The notes under the pieces: model-generated
What the model saw: only the letters and a program-made list of their open reading frames with translations
Databases searched by the model: none
What the model was told of the DNA's origin: nothing
Made by a program: the position numbers and the translations under genes
Part shown: positions 34,800 to 46,744 of the stretch, piece by piece
Layout: each line of letters starts with the position of its first letter
How positions within the stretch are numbered: the stretch's first letter is position 1
From: Megaleporinus macrocephalus
Taxonomy: Eukaryota; Chordata; Actinopteri; Characiformes; Anostomidae
Direction: 5' to 3'
DNA length: 64,000 nucleotides
Assembly: GCA_021613375.1 (NCBI GenBank)
Contig: CM038718.1
Location: 41,435,057 to 41,499,056, forward strand

Positions 34800-35279
34800 C
34801 AAAATGATTAAAGCTTACTTTTAATGTACGTCAATGGAACCAGACATCTATCCAAGTCCTTTAGGTTGCTTTCTCATGATATTTACACACAATGGAAAGC
34901 GGAACTAGATTTCAAATACTGTAAAATAGTATATATGTATATATATATATATTGTCGCTGTCCAGTGAAATACAAATAACTTGAAAACTGCAACTTCACA
35001 GGAGAGGCCAAAAACTGTGTTTACTTTTAGTGTAAGTCAATGGAACCAGACTAAATTTAAGATTTTAAAAAGATTTAAAATTTTGGAGCATTTCTATTGG
35101 TCCTATCATCGTAAAAATGTTCAAACAATGTAAACAACAGCTGTTACTTTCAAATGGAGTGGAAAAATGAAAATCGTACAGCGATGATACAATAGATACA
35201 ATGGATGTTTTGTAAAATATACAAATATTATATCTGAATTTTATGATGAACGGACTAAAATACATGAACCATTCATGTC
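34800..35279. mobile_element. Unidentified dispersed-repeat material
   Basis: The word taatgtacgtcaatggaacc near 34,819 and its relative tagtgtaagtcaatggaacc near 35,029 occur within 210 bp, and a third copy occurs near 29,799. This suggests fragments of one dispersed element. Ends could not be defined. Confidence 0.35.
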
Positions 35280-35374
35280 CATAATTGTGAAATGGACAAT
35301 ATTGTTTGTGAATTGCATGAAAATTGCATGAAATGAAATTCTAAAGTGATCCTAAACTTTTGAGCGGTAGTGCA
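35280..35374 (-). mobile_element. Solo end of the short Tc1-like element
   Basis: The segment is the reverse complement of 29,905-29,985: it carries gcatgaaatgaaattctaa and ends aaacttttgagcggt at 35,354-35,368. It is followed by a TA run. No matching second end was found upstream, so this is a truncated copy. Confidence 0.8.
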
Positions 35375-35660
35375 TATATATATATATATTTAGTAAAGTA
35401 TGTTTTTTTCTTCGCCTGTAAAGTTATGGTATAACTATATAATGATCGTCATGATAGTCATTTGTGATAATAAGTGATTCAGTAACAACACATACAGAAC
35501 TCAAAGTAAAAAGCTATAAACTAAACAAACCACTACTAAAAATAAAAAATGGAAATACAAAAAATACAACCATAGAAGCATTATTAGATAATAAGCTGTA
35601 ATTTTTTGTTCATATCTGTAAAATATCTGTAATGAGATTTGATTATTTTTTATGGGTTAA

Positions 35661-35738
<78 letters not shown>

Positions 35739-36289
35739 CAGACACACTTGGGGTCATTATTACACATAAAAGCTATTTTTTTCCATACGTCAGTGTGTTT
35801 ATTAACCCTTTCCAAGCTTCTCTTTGTGGAACCCAGTATTATTATCAGTTCTCATCTAATACCTGCTTTGACTGCTCAGTACTTCATTAAGCTAAATCAA
35901 GATTACTGCTGAAGGAACTGAACACATTCATACAATGTCTGGGGCGTCCAGGAGAAATCTGGAACCTAACTTTGTTCTTCAAACTGGATCAAGATCTGAT
36001 CTACTTCTCTCACAATAACATATTCATGTTACTTTGGTTTGTATATATGATTATTTACATCTGTTCTAATCAGATCTGCTGTTCTTACTGGTGATCAGAC
36101 ACTTATTGATCAGATAAACACTTTTAAACTCTCAGCCCAGGCGCCTCAGACTTAGTTTTCTAGATACTGTATAGAAAGATTAATCTATAAAGTTACAGCT
36201 TCTGAGTGTTACAGTATCAGACAGGTATTACACCTCCACCTGGTCTGTGTCTCTTTCACGCCGGAGTGAAGTCTGTGAAGACTGTGCAG
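35375..36289. other. AT-rich unique interval with a TA microsatellite
   Basis: A TA run of about 72 bp lies at 35,660-35,732. The rest is unique and AT-rich. Frames such as 35,639-35,890 only read through the TA run. Confidence 0.5.
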
Positions 36290-36480
36290 AGTGTGTGAAG
36301 ACTGGTCGCTCTCTCGGGGGCAGCACTGAACTCAATTCTAATCATTTCCACCTAAAGAGAGCGAGAGGAGGAGGTGGAGGAGGAAGAGGCTCTGTGTGCC
36401 CGTCTCATTAGCATGTCAATTGACTACATCTGCTTTGCACATGAAAGGGCGAGGATCAGGATGAGGAGGAGGAGGACAAG
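36290..36480. promoter_or_regulatory. Candidate conserved noncoding element I
   Basis: Contains ctcaattctaatcatttcc near 36,331, a purine tract gagcgagaggaggaggtgg, then gtctcattagcatgtcaattg near 36,402 and tgctttgcacatgaaagg near 36,431. The homeodomain/octamer-like words next to a GA-rich tract repeat the pattern seen at the other islands. Confidence 0.38.
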
Positions 36481-36574
36481 AAGAACATGAAGGGGAGTGT
36501 GTGTGTGTGTGATTCTGTACTTTACAGTGAGTGAAGATACTCAATAGATTCAATCCAGTGAAACACTTTCACTG

Positions 36575-36605
<31 letters not shown>

Positions 36606-36654
36606 ACACACACACAAACACACACAAACACACACACATCATGAAGAACGTTCA
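36481..36654. repeat. GT and CA microsatellites
   Basis: A short GT run at 36,496-36,511 and a CA run at 36,576-36,640 are 65 bp apart and complementary, so they could form a hairpin. Confidence 0.85.
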
Positions 36655-37085
36655 GTTACATCACACAGACCTGTGCAAACGTCAGAGACCTCCATTCACC
36701 TCCTCTACAGTCAACAGCTGGTCTTCAGCTGATGTTCCTCACTAGTCAGGAAACTCACTTCCAGCTGGTTCCACAATGTCCTGCTTCTCTCCATCCGAAT
36801 AACCCCAAACACATTCAGTGATGTTGAGGTTCTAGACTCTGGGGTGGTCAGTCCATTGTTCTGAGACCACCAGCAGCAGCTTCTTTGTTTGGTATGTCTG
36901 TATCTCCTTTTCTCAGTGAAGAGCTTCTAGATCAGCTACACATCCTTTCAGACCCACAGTGTTGAGGGATCTTCTCACAGTGGATGTACGGACAGGAGCT
37001 CCTGTAGATGATCTCAGATCTGAAGTAAGAGTGGAGCTTGATGTTCTCCTCAATCAATCACAAATCAAAGAGCTGTTTATCTGTC
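36655..37085 (-). mobile_element. Tc1-like transposon relic, internally deleted
   Basis: On the minus strand a stretch near 36,940-36,990 reads RTSTVRRSLNTVGLKGC, matching the second helix-turn-helix region of Tc1-type transposases. The stretch near 36,775-36,835 has NLNITECVW, matching the region around the catalytic Glu. The catalytic middle is missing and stops interrupt the frame. It is a different subfamily from copy A. Confidence 0.75.
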
Positions 37086-37540
<455 letters not shown>

Positions 37541-37756
37541 AGACTGACGGAGCTGTAGATTCTCCAGTAGGGTGTTGATTGATCTGACGCTCGTTATTGA
37601 GGGTTACAGTGTTTCTCGTTCGCTCTGTTCACTCGAGCGCTGTGAGTTTGACAGCGATTAGAAAGTGATGACAACTTTTCACTGAACCATAATTCAGAAA
37701 CAGAGTCTCCTGCATAATTCATACTTCTCCTTCATAGACTCCACCAAGGAGAACCA
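37541..37756. other. Unique spacer
   Basis: No gene or repeat is recognised in this short stretch. Confidence 0.5.
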
Positions 37757-37758
37757 TC

Positions 37759-37789
<31 letters not shown>

Positions 37790-37790
37790 C

Positions 37791-37880
<90 letters not shown>

Positions 37881-37948
37881 AAAAAACAAAGTCAGAAAAG
37901 AGAGAGAGGAAGAGGGAGAGAATGAGAGAGAGAAAAATGTAAAGATAC

Positions 37949-37979
<31 letters not shown>

Positions 37980-38201
37980 GAGAGAAAAAGAAAAAACAAA
38001 AGGGAGGGAGAGAAAGAGAGAGGGGCAAGAAAGGGAGAAACAGAGAGAGGAAGAGGGAGAGAATAAGAGAAAGAGAGATAGAGAGACAGACAAGGAGAGG
38101 ATTAGGCAGAGAAAGAGAGAGAGAGGAAGAGAAACATTGATACAGAGAGAGATGGAGAGAGATAGAGAGAGAAAGCGAGAGAAAAAGAGAAACAGAGTCA
38201 G

Positions 38202-38249
<48 letters not shown>

Positions 38250-38335
38250 AAGAGAGAGAGAGAAAAAGAGAGAGACAGAGAGAGGTAGAGGTGAAGGTAG
38301 ACAGAGAGAGAGAGGTGAAGGTAGAGAGAGAGTCT
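37757..38335. repeat. GA-rich tract, about 580 bp
   Basis: GAGA with gaaaaagaaaaaacaaa inserts that recur near 37,874 and 37,984, showing an internal unit of about 110 bp. The opposite-strand Ser/Leu frames are artefacts. Confidence 0.96.
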
Positions 38336-38594
38336 GAATGAAGTATATAATGTAAACCGTATCCAGCTGTTTTGAGATAAACAAACGACAAAGTTACAAA
38401 CAAACAAAGAAACAGAGAAAACCCTTCAGGCTTCAGGCTGTTGTTTTGACAGTACCAGGCTGTAAAGAGAGAGAAAGAGAGAAAGAGAGTGAGAGAGTGA
38501 GAGAGTGAGAGAGGTGAAGACTACACCATGCTTGCTGCCCTCCAGGGGAAGAACCTCAACAACTTTATCAGCACCTTTTTGCCCCTGAGCACCA
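38336..38594. other. Unique spacer containing a short GA tract
   Basis: Contains a GA/GAGT tract at 38,465-38,516. No coding exon is supported. Confidence 0.6.
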
Positions 38595-39050
38595 TCACAG
38601 ACTCTCTCTCTACCCCCCCCCTCTATCTATCTCTTTCCCCCCCTCTCTCTCTCTCTTACTCTGTATCTCCTTCTCTCCCTCTCGTACTCTGTATTTCTTT
38701 CTTTACCTCTCTTACTCCATCTCTCTCTCTCTCTCGCTCTCACTCACTCTCTCTTACTCTGTATCTTTTTCTCTCCATCTCTTACTCTCTCTCTTACTCT
38801 CTTATTCCAACTTTCCCTCTGTCTTACTCGCTCTCTCCCTCTCTTACACCCTCTCTCTCTTATTCCTATTCTCCCTCTCTCTCTCTTTCTCACTCTCTCT
38901 TACTTTCTCTCTCACTCTCTCTCTTACTCTGTATTTCTCTTTCTTTCTTACTCTCTCCCACTGTCTCTCTCTCTTGAACTCTCCCTCTCTCTTTTACTCT
39001 CTTTCTCTCCCTGTCTCTCCCTTTCCCACTCTCTCTCTCACTCTATTTCT
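38595..39050. repeat. CT-rich tract, about 455 bp
   Basis: Made of ctctctcttactctgtat-type units with irregular length. It is the pyrimidine counterpart of the GA tract 260 bp upstream, so the two are broadly complementary on one strand. Confidence 0.95.
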
Positions 39051-39530
39051 TAACCCCCTCCCAGTGTTTTAGACAGCTCGACTCTCAGACCACCTGCAGA
39101 CTCAAGGGTTCTCCAGTAAAGGCAGCAGTTCTACGTAGAACCATTCCACTACACATTGTTGTAGACAGATGTGTTCTGTATGGTTCTAGATAGCACCACG
39201 ACTGTTCTGATTAAGGAAGAAATTAAGAAAGATGAGAGAAAGAGATACAAGGAAAGAGGGAAACTGAGAGGAGGAAAGAAAAAGAGAGAGAGAGCGAAAG
39301 AGGGAAAGAAATGTCCCCACATTGTCAGTATAAAAGGTCCCCACACTGTGAGTGTACAAGCAGTCTTGGGTCCCCACACTGTGGTCTAAACCTGGTGCAG
39401 GGAGAGAGTGTGGTAATGCAGGAGGAGGAGGAGGAGGGAATGTTTTAGTGATGCACTGTGAGCTCTCACTCACACTGAAGGTGAACTGATAACAGGGGTG
39501 ATGTGTTTGTGTGTGAGGATGTGAGAAAGA

Positions 39531-39536
<6 letters not shown>
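39051..39536. other. Unique interval
   Basis: Contains repeated ccccacactgtg words near 39,315, 39,338 and 39,372 (spacing about 30 bp), a small degenerate triplicate. No gene is recognised. Confidence 0.45.

Positions 39537-39593
<57 letters not shown>
39537..39593. repeat. GT microsatellite
   Basis: About 28 GT dinucleotides, with a second short run at 39,630-39,645. Confidence 0.97.
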
Positions 39594-39596
<3 letters not shown>

Positions 39597-39727
39597 AAAG
39601 AGAACATGCAGACATGCCGTGTCACTCTCTGTGTGTGTGTGTGTAAACAGCGAGCTGACTCGAGCTGGTCTCTGACCGCAGCCCTGAAGTTCCCTGTTTG
39701 GTTTGTTGTATGGATCTGCTGTTGCTA

Positions 39728-39785
39728 GGAGGAGCTCATAGGTGGATGGCGCTGTCACGACTGTGGTTCGAACCTCAAGGTTTTG
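39728..39785 (+). mobile_element. Possible tRNA-derived SINE head
   Basis: ggagctcataggtgg (39,731-39,745) resembles a Pol III A box and ggttcgaacc (39,765-39,774) is a good B box. The interval gcgctgtcac is typical of tRNA-derived SINE heads. There is no cloverleaf, so it is not a working tRNA gene. The fragment is very short. Confidence 0.3.
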
Positions 39786-39989
39786 TTTGCCCCGTTTACC
39801 CGGACACCTTCACTCGTTACATCCTTCCCACATCTGAGGACCACTCACAGCGCGTGTGTGGCTTTATGTCAGTCATATTCGTTCTTACGCAACGTTTTCC
39901 ACCCTCGCTTCATCAACAGGCTGTTTCTGTTACTCTGCATGTACAACTGATATATGTAAATGAGCCCTGGTCTGATTGGCTTGGATACT

Positions 39990-40735
39990 ATAGATACAAT
40001 AGCAACACCCATAGCATCCATTTAGCAGCAACTTCAGAAACCTAAGCAACCACCTAGCAACACCCACGGCAACCATCTACCAGCCACCTCAGATACCTAA
40101 GCAACCACCTAGCAACACCCACAGCAACCACCTGGGATACCATAGCAACCACCTTGCAAACTCCTTGGAAGTCACCTGGAATAAAAGGTCAAACCTAACA
40201 TCCCCCTATTTACCACGTTGAACTCTATAGCAACCAACTGTGTTACCACTGCAACTCCCTAACAACCACCTGGCATGACATAGCGACCACCTATCAAACA
40301 CTGTGCAGTCACCTGGGATGCCAAAAGAACCCCCTATCAATCCATGTAGTGACCACCTGGGATACCACAACAACCGCATAGCAACCCCTGTAGCAACCAC
40401 CTAGCAACCTCTCTAGCAGCCACCTGGGATACCATAGCGACCACCTAGCATCTCCGTAACAACCACATGGATTCCAAAGCAATCACCTAACAACCTCCCT
40501 AGCAACCACCTGGCATACTAAAGCAACCACTAAGCATCCCCTTTACAAGACCTAGGATACCATAGAAATCAACTAGCAAACTCCCTAGCAGCCAACCGGG
40601 ATACCATAGCAATCTCCTGTAGCAACCACCTGAGGTGTCACAGCAAGTACTTAGCACCCCTTTAACAAGCACCTGGGGTAGCATAACAATCACCTAGCAA
40701 CCTTCCTGACAACCACCTGAGATGAACACCATATT
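39990..40735. repeat. AGCAACCACC minisatellite, array 1
   Basis: Units of about 20-33 bp carry agcaaccacctgggatacca and the variant tagcaaccacctagcaac. Many substitutions indicate age. Array 2 lies at 42.17 kb, and short patches occur at 44.55 and 46.8 kb. Confidence 0.93.
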
Positions 40736-41175
40736 AAGAAAAAAAAACTCTGTTGATAAATCAAATGAGGTGTTATTTCATTTGGGATACACACAATTAT
40801 ATACATACAAAATTAAATTAAATCTGTCTTCTGGATACTGTTAGAACTACTGTCTATAGTACTCAACCAGCAAAAACACATCCAGTATAAAAACATCTAT
40901 TAGCAATTTAATAAACATTTTCTGTTTTAGGGCCTGACTGATTATTTCTAGGTTGGATTAACTGAGTATTACCGGCTTGCTGATTTTCACTGACTCCTGC
41001 TGTGCCAATGTGACTTCAATGCTGACAATGACCCACCACCCAAATATTATCTACTCTGTGGGGGTCCTGAGAACAGGGTAATAAAGTATACAGAGAATCA
41101 GATGAACTACAGTCTGTAAGTGTAGCTCCTGTATGGTCAGCGGAGCTGATATAATAGACACATATAATGTGTGAG

Positions 41176-41273
<98 letters not shown>

Positions 41274-41859
41274 CATCAACAGATATATAACAAAGTATAC
41301 AGAGAAACATCTGAGCATCTGAGCATCAGGATGAGTAGCGATGCATAGTTCCTACTGTACAAGCATCTGGAGGCAGTGCTATAATCTGGAAGAGCATGTT
41401 TGCTTTTTCCAAATGTTGTGTTATTATTCTTTTTGTGTTTCATTTTCCTCTTTTAATAATTTATTCACTTATTTTTTATACTGAATACAAAATGTTACAG
41501 TTAAATAAGGACAACATCATGATCTAGATGATTGTAAATCTAATAGAACAGACTCTGGCTGTAGGATCACAGCTGAAGCACATGCAGCTTTTTTGATTAG
41601 GCGGCCTTGAGGTGCACGCGGGTGTCGACGCTCAGACCTTGAAGCAGCCTGTTTGGAAGCTCCTCGCTGCTGGAACGTTCTTTCCGATCATGTTTCTCAG
41701 CCGCAGATAAACAGGAAGATGAGCCTCGAAACTGTTTCTAGGAAGAGCTTTGCAGAACTTAAGCGTTAACCTTAAACCTAGTTAGAACCCTGGGACTGTC
41801 GCAGCAGACGTCATACGTTGCCATGGCAGACGTTGTTTAGTAATAAGACGAAACTGAAC
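40736..41859. other. Unique interval with a TA microsatellite
   Basis: A TA run of about 95 bp lies at 41,173-41,267. The part 41,575-41,760 is GC-balanced with cttttttgattaggcggc and cagccgcagataaacagg, and is a weak candidate element. No gene is recognised. Confidence 0.45.
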
Positions 41860-42135
41860 AACTCTAATACTTCGTTGGGTCACCTTTGACTTTTATAATG
41901 ACATGCACTGGCAGTGGCACTGACCCCATAACCTTATGCAACATCACCACAGTCATTTCCATCCACAGGTCAATACATCGGTGGCCTAGATCTTGTATTG
42001 ACAGTGAGCTACTGTGTAAAGTCTACTCTAGCATATCCCAAAGGCCTCAGATGGGGATTAAGGTCAGGACTTGTGGTGGTCAGTTCATGTGTGAAGATGA
42101 TTCCTTAAATTTCACAATCTGAGCCTAAAGCATCT
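41860..42135 (-). mobile_element. Tc1-like transposon relic, C-terminal part
   Basis: On the minus strand the end near 41,870-41,915 reads VIIKVKGDPTK, matching the conserved C-terminus of a fish Tc1-type transposase. The part near 42,060-42,100 degenerately matches the PPQ-SPDLNPI region before the catalytic Glu. Everything N-terminal is missing. It is a different subfamily from copy A. Confidence 0.7.
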
Positions 42136-42159
42136 TGACGTCCTGTAATATGAGCAATG

Positions 42160-43035
42160 GTAACCTACAATAGAAACCACCTAGCAACCTTCTTGCAGCC
42201 ACCTCAGATACCTAAGCAACCACCTTGCAACCCTCGCAGCAACCACCTGGAATACTATCCTAACAACCTAGTATTCTCCTGACAAGCCCCTGGAATACCA
42301 TAGCAACCAACCAGGCATCCCCACCTGGAATACTATAACAACCAACTAGCATTGCCTAACCATCAGCTGGGATACCATGGCGAACACGTAGGATATTATG
42401 GCAACCACCTGGGATACTATAGCAACCACCTAGCATCCTCTATCCACTATTGGGTATACCATGGCAACCACTTGAGATTTTATAGTAACTATCAGTAATA
42501 GCATAGCAACCCCCTAGCACCCCCTAACCAGAACCTGGGATACCATGGCAACCACCTGGGAAATCCTAGCAACCAGCTGGCAACCCCCATGGTGACCATG
42601 TGAGATACTGTCCCAATAACCTAGCATTCTTCTGTCAACCACTTGGAAATCCATAGCAATCACTTAGCATCCCCTGCAGCAACCACATGCACACCAACCA
42701 CCTGGAATACCTAAGCAACCACATGACATCCTTTTTAGCAACCCACAGGGATACCATGGCAACTACTTGGAAAGTCTGAGCAACCTGCGCAGCAACCACC
42801 TAGGATACGGTAGCAACCATTTATCATCCCCTAACCACCAACTGGGACACCATAGCAACCACCTGGGAAATCCTAGCAACCACCTAGTTACTATAGCAAC
42901 CATCTAGCAATCCTCATGGCAGCCACCTGGGATACTATCCTGACAACCTAGCACTCCCCTAACAACCACCTGGAACACCATAGTAACCGCACAGCGAGCC
43001 CTAGCAACCATTTGGAAACTGCCTAAGCAGCACAA
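42160..43035. repeat. AGCAACCACC minisatellite, array 2
   Basis: The same unit type as 39,990-40,735, with ccatggcaaccacctggga and catagcaaccaactagcat variants. A Tc1 relic, a TA tract and unique DNA separate the two arrays. Confidence 0.93.
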
Positions 43036-43102
43036 CCACCATACATTTACTGCATACAGTTACATGGGAGGAGACCAGAGAGACAGTAAGAAGTTCTAAT
43101 GG

Positions 43103-43345
43103 CACAACACTGTCTCCTCCGAGGTTAATAACACAGTGGGTGGGTGATATGAGAAGGTGGTCTGAGGTTAATAACACAGTGGGTGGGTGATATGAGAAGG
43201 TGGTCTGAGGTTAATAACTCAGTGGGTGTGTGATATGAGAAGGTGGTCTGAGGTTAATAACACAGTGGGTGGGTGATATGAGAAGGTGGTCTGAGGTTAA
43301 TAACACAGTGGGTGGGTGATATGAGAAGGTGGTCTGAGGTTACTT
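43103..43345. repeat. 43-bp minisatellite (5-6 copies)
   Basis: The unit is gaggttaataacacagtg followed by ggtgggtgatatgagaaggtggtct in parts. Copies are almost identical, so the array is recent or homogenised. Confidence 0.95.
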
Positions 43346-44359
43346 ATGGAGACATGTTTAATTACTCTGTACTCTCGGAAGGTGTAGACGGTTCAGTAAT
43401 GAAAAACTATAAAAGTACTGAAGCGTATCAGTACCTGCACAGTGGGAAGGTGGGCGTGTCCTCCTACACACAGACGGTGAGTTAATATTTCTGAAAGCCG
43501 GTTAAACTCAAGTCCAGCAGCTGCCCGAGCCACTCTGCGTGGGTGTTAGTTACAGTCCAGATAGCCTAGCGCGGTGGACACTGATCAGAAAACAGTTACT
43601 GAACTGATAGACTCACCAGCACCGACACGTCTGCTTCCTCAGAGCTTCATAGTCGAGACATTTCTCTGGATAAGGAAGCTCTGGTGCTGGTTCTCCTCCA
43701 CAGAATGGTAAGAGCAGACATACGGAGGTTTGGGTGGAGGTTTTAAATTTAGAGCTTCAGTCAGAGACGCAGGTGGTCTTCTTTGGAAGGCGGCCACCCC
43801 AACACTCTGACCTTTATGTACTGTGTTCGTAACTCTGTTGTTCAAGCCAAGTTTTCATCTTCTTCCAATTACTGACTCCCTCTAACTGAACATGTTATGC
43901 TGTTCATTTTATATATTTGTTGTTGTTTTGCTTGTAATCAGTATAAACGTATCCGCGGTCCCACCGGAAGTTCTAACACCAAGTAAACAAAGATGGCCGC
44001 CCCAGTGTTGGAAAATAGCATGAATAGTACCTGTAAGTTAAAGGTTCCTCTGGTTTGATAAAAGTAAACATGGGTTACGGTACAGAGTCTGACTTACATG
44101 TTTAGCTTTACATGCTTTTACATCCATAGATGCAGCCACACTGACTGCCTAACAGAGCCCGTTTATATCAGACTGAACGATCTTCTCTGTGAGCTTCTAA
44201 ACACTAAACAGTTCAGTCTGCTTGCGCTGGTACTGTATACACTTGGCCCGAGTTGAAAGGTTGACGGACAAAGCAACATTATTTATAACGTTATTTATAA
44301 CTTGTCAGAGTTTAATAAACACTCAGCTGCAGAAGAGAAAAGAAACAAACAGCGAATTT
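43346..44359. other. Unique interval with a promoter-like cluster
   Basis: Mostly unique, with no convincing ORF. The minus frame 43,639-43,845 (68 codons) has no domain that I recognise. The ETS/YY1 cluster at 43,963-44,003 is annotated separately. Confidence 0.45.
43963..44040 (+). promoter_or_regulatory. Possible ETS/YY1 promoter with first-exon start
   Basis: accggaagt (43,963-43,971) is a consensus ETS/GABP site. The sequence aagatggccgcc (43,990-44,001) is a YY1-type site whose ATG (43,993) could be a start codon, a known arrangement in TATA-less promoters. The frame MAAPVLENSMNST continues to ctgtaagt (44,031-44,038), a good splice donor. No CpG island or downstream exon was found, and a dispersed repeat could carry the same words. 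Confidence 0.3.
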
Positions 44360-44545
44360 GAGATTTTCTGTTAACCCCGTATGACCCGGCTTATTTACTT
44401 ATACAGTAACCACATCAACTACAATACAAACAAGTTTAAGTTCAAAGCATGTAATAAAACTTTGAGGGCTTTACACGAATAGTTCATCTTCAAGTACCAC
44501 CAGTACGTAAGAACTTTAGGATGTGCTGGTTTATTCTTCCCAGCA
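44360..44545. repeat. Local duplication D1, copy 1
   Basis: Shared with 45,585-45,755: tttctgttaacc, agtttaagttcaaagcatg, ttgagggctttaca and gtgctggtttattct appear in the same order with a few substitutions and a short indel. The two copies bracket the 21-bp array. Confidence 0.9.
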
Positions 44546-44614
44546 ACCACCTGGGATACCATAGCAACCACCTGGAATACCATAGCAACAACCTGGCAGC
44601 TTCTTGTATCTACT
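44546..44614. repeat. AGCAACCACC patch and junction, copy 1
   Basis: Two or three AGCAACCACC units lead into ctggcagcttcttgtatcta and then the 21-bp array. The same junction recurs at 46,886-46,950. Confidence 0.9.
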
Positions 44615-45600
44615 ATGAATTATTCAGTTTATAGGATAAACGATTCAGCATCAACTATACATTTTTCAGTATCTACTATGAAGTTTTCAGTAACTATTAT
44701 AAATTACTCAATGTCTACTATAAATTATTCATTTTCTATTATGAACGTTTCAGCATGTACTTTAAAGTATTCAGTATCTACTATAAAGTATTTAGTATCT
44801 TAAATGAATTATTCATTACCTAATATGACTTTTTCAGCATCTTATATGAATTATTCAGTATCTACTATAAATGTTTCAGTATGTACTATAAAATATTCAG
44901 TATCTGAAATGAATTATTCAGTATCTGCTATAAATGTTTCAGTATGTACTATAAAGTATTCAGTATCTGAAATGAATTATTCAGTATCTAATGGGACTTT
45001 TTCAGCATCTTATATGAATTATTCAGTATCTACTATAAATGTTTCAGTATGTACTATAAAATATTCAGTATCTGAAATGAATTATTCAGTATCTACTATA
45101 AATGTTTCAGTATGTACTATATAGTATTCAGTATCTGATATGAATTATTCAATATCTACTATAAATGTTTCAGTATGTACTATAAAGTATTCAGTATCTG
45201 ATATGAATTATTCAGTATCTACTATAAATGTTTCAGTATGTGCTATAAAGTATTCAGTATCTGATATGAATTATTTCGTATCTACTATGAATCATTCAGT
45301 ATGTACTAAAAGTATTCAGTATCTGATATGAATTATTTAGTATCTACTATGAATCATTCAGTATGTGCTATAAAGTATTCAGTATCTGATATGAATCATT
45401 CAGTGTGTCCTATAAAATATTCAGTATCTGATATGAATTATTCAGTATCTACTATATATGTTTCAGTATGTGCAACAAAGTATTCATTATCTACTATGAA
45501 TTATTCAGTATCCACTATAAATGTTTCAGTATGTACTATAAAGTATTCAGTATCTAATATGAATCATTCAGTGTCTACTATAAGCTTTTCTGTTAACCAC
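44600..45600. repeat. 21-bp minisatellite, array 1
   Basis: The unit is attcagtatctactatga plus att, 21 bp or seven codons, so the + strand stays open in NYSVSTM-type repeats. Variants such as gtttcagtatgtactata alternate and form a higher-order unit of about 63-84 bp. No signal of translation. Confidence 0.95.
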
Positions 45601-45755
45601 GTATGAGCCGGCTTATACATTTATACAGTAACCACAGGAACTACAATAGAAACCCGTTTAAGTTCAAAGCATGTAATAAAAGTTTGAGGGCTTTACAGGA
45701 ACAGTTCATCTTCAAGTATGTAAGAACTTTAGGACGTGCTGGTTTATTCTGAGGT
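45585..45755. repeat. Local duplication D1, copy 2
   Basis: Second copy of the 44,360-44,545 segment, in the same orientation about 1.2 kb downstream. Confidence 0.9.
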
Positions 45756-46309
45756 CACTGGCACTTAGAAATATAGTGACCTTTCATCTACAAATCAGAT
45801 ATAGTAATAAACCCAGAGTCCTTGGCCTTTCTGGTGTCGTAGGTGGACGTGGGCTGACCCTTACTCACAGTGACCTTAGCAGAGAAGTCGTTTCTAAGAA
45901 AAGAAAAAAGAAATATGAAAAACAACTTACTTTTTTTTATCATGGTGGCAGTTCTAGGATGATCGGTCATGCACACTGAGTCACCCATGACGAGCGTGTA
46001 CACTGACCATGACGGCCCTGATGTAAGCAGTCCTGCTTCACTCCCGCTGGACCCACATGCAGAACCGCAGGATCGTGTTGTTGCTCCTTTTTAGTCCTGT
46101 TCTGCAGGAGAACGAGCTGAAAATAGGCCAGAAACACCAAAACAGCCCGCCGCAGGTCGGGGGCTTCCCACTGCTGGGAGGGGGCGCTGTGCCCTCGTGT
46201 CCTGCTTATAATTCAGAGACAGTTTACATCTTAAACTCCAGGTTAATCATTCAATTTCTAATATGCAGCCTGCGCAGTAACTAACACATGTTATTCAATA
46301 TCTATACAA
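45756..46309. other. Unique interval with CTCF-like site
   Basis: Contains a good CTCF-like word ctgggagggggcgctgtg at 46,174-46,191. On the minus strand 45,797-45,894 a pyrimidine tract and AG precede a short frame ending SGFITISDL and a stop, which resembles a terminal exon. No protein family is recognised. Confidence 0.4.
46174..46191 (+). promoter_or_regulatory. CTCF-like motif
   Basis: The core gggagggggcgctgtg matches the GGGGGCGCTG part of the CTCF motif well. The upstream CCA part is only partly matched. Confidence 0.35.
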
Positions 46310-46744
46310 TAATTGAATCCATAATTACTATTATCTAATATTAATGATTCAAAAACTAGTATTAACTATTCAGTTTCCACCAGTGTTTACTATGCATTGT
46401 GTAGTAACTATTATTTAGTACTTTATTATTCAATATCTACTATGACTTATTCAGTAACCATTATAGAATTACTCTGTATATAGTATTATCATTTAATAAC
46501 CACTACAAGTTATTCAGCATCTAGTATAAAATATTTATTAACAACTATAAAATATTTACTATTTAATATGAATTATTCAGTTTCCACCATGAATTACTCA
46601 GTGTCTAATATGCATTGTGTATTAAATATTATTTAGTACATTATTATTTAATATTTACTAGTAATTATTTAGTAACCAGAAGTATTTAGTATTTAATATG
46701 AATTATTCAGCATCTACTATGAATTTCAGTATGTGCTATAAAGA
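46310..46744. repeat. Degenerate flank of the 21-bp array
   Basis: Words such as tattcagtttccaccatgaa, tatttagtat and aattattcag recur without strict period. It is an older, diverged relative of the arrays on either side. Confidence 0.75.

Noticed and set aside
39090..39200. Similarity of ttctacgtagaacc-type words to DNA near 56,380-56,460
   Set aside because: Shared words are short and not in consistent order, so a common element cannot be supported.
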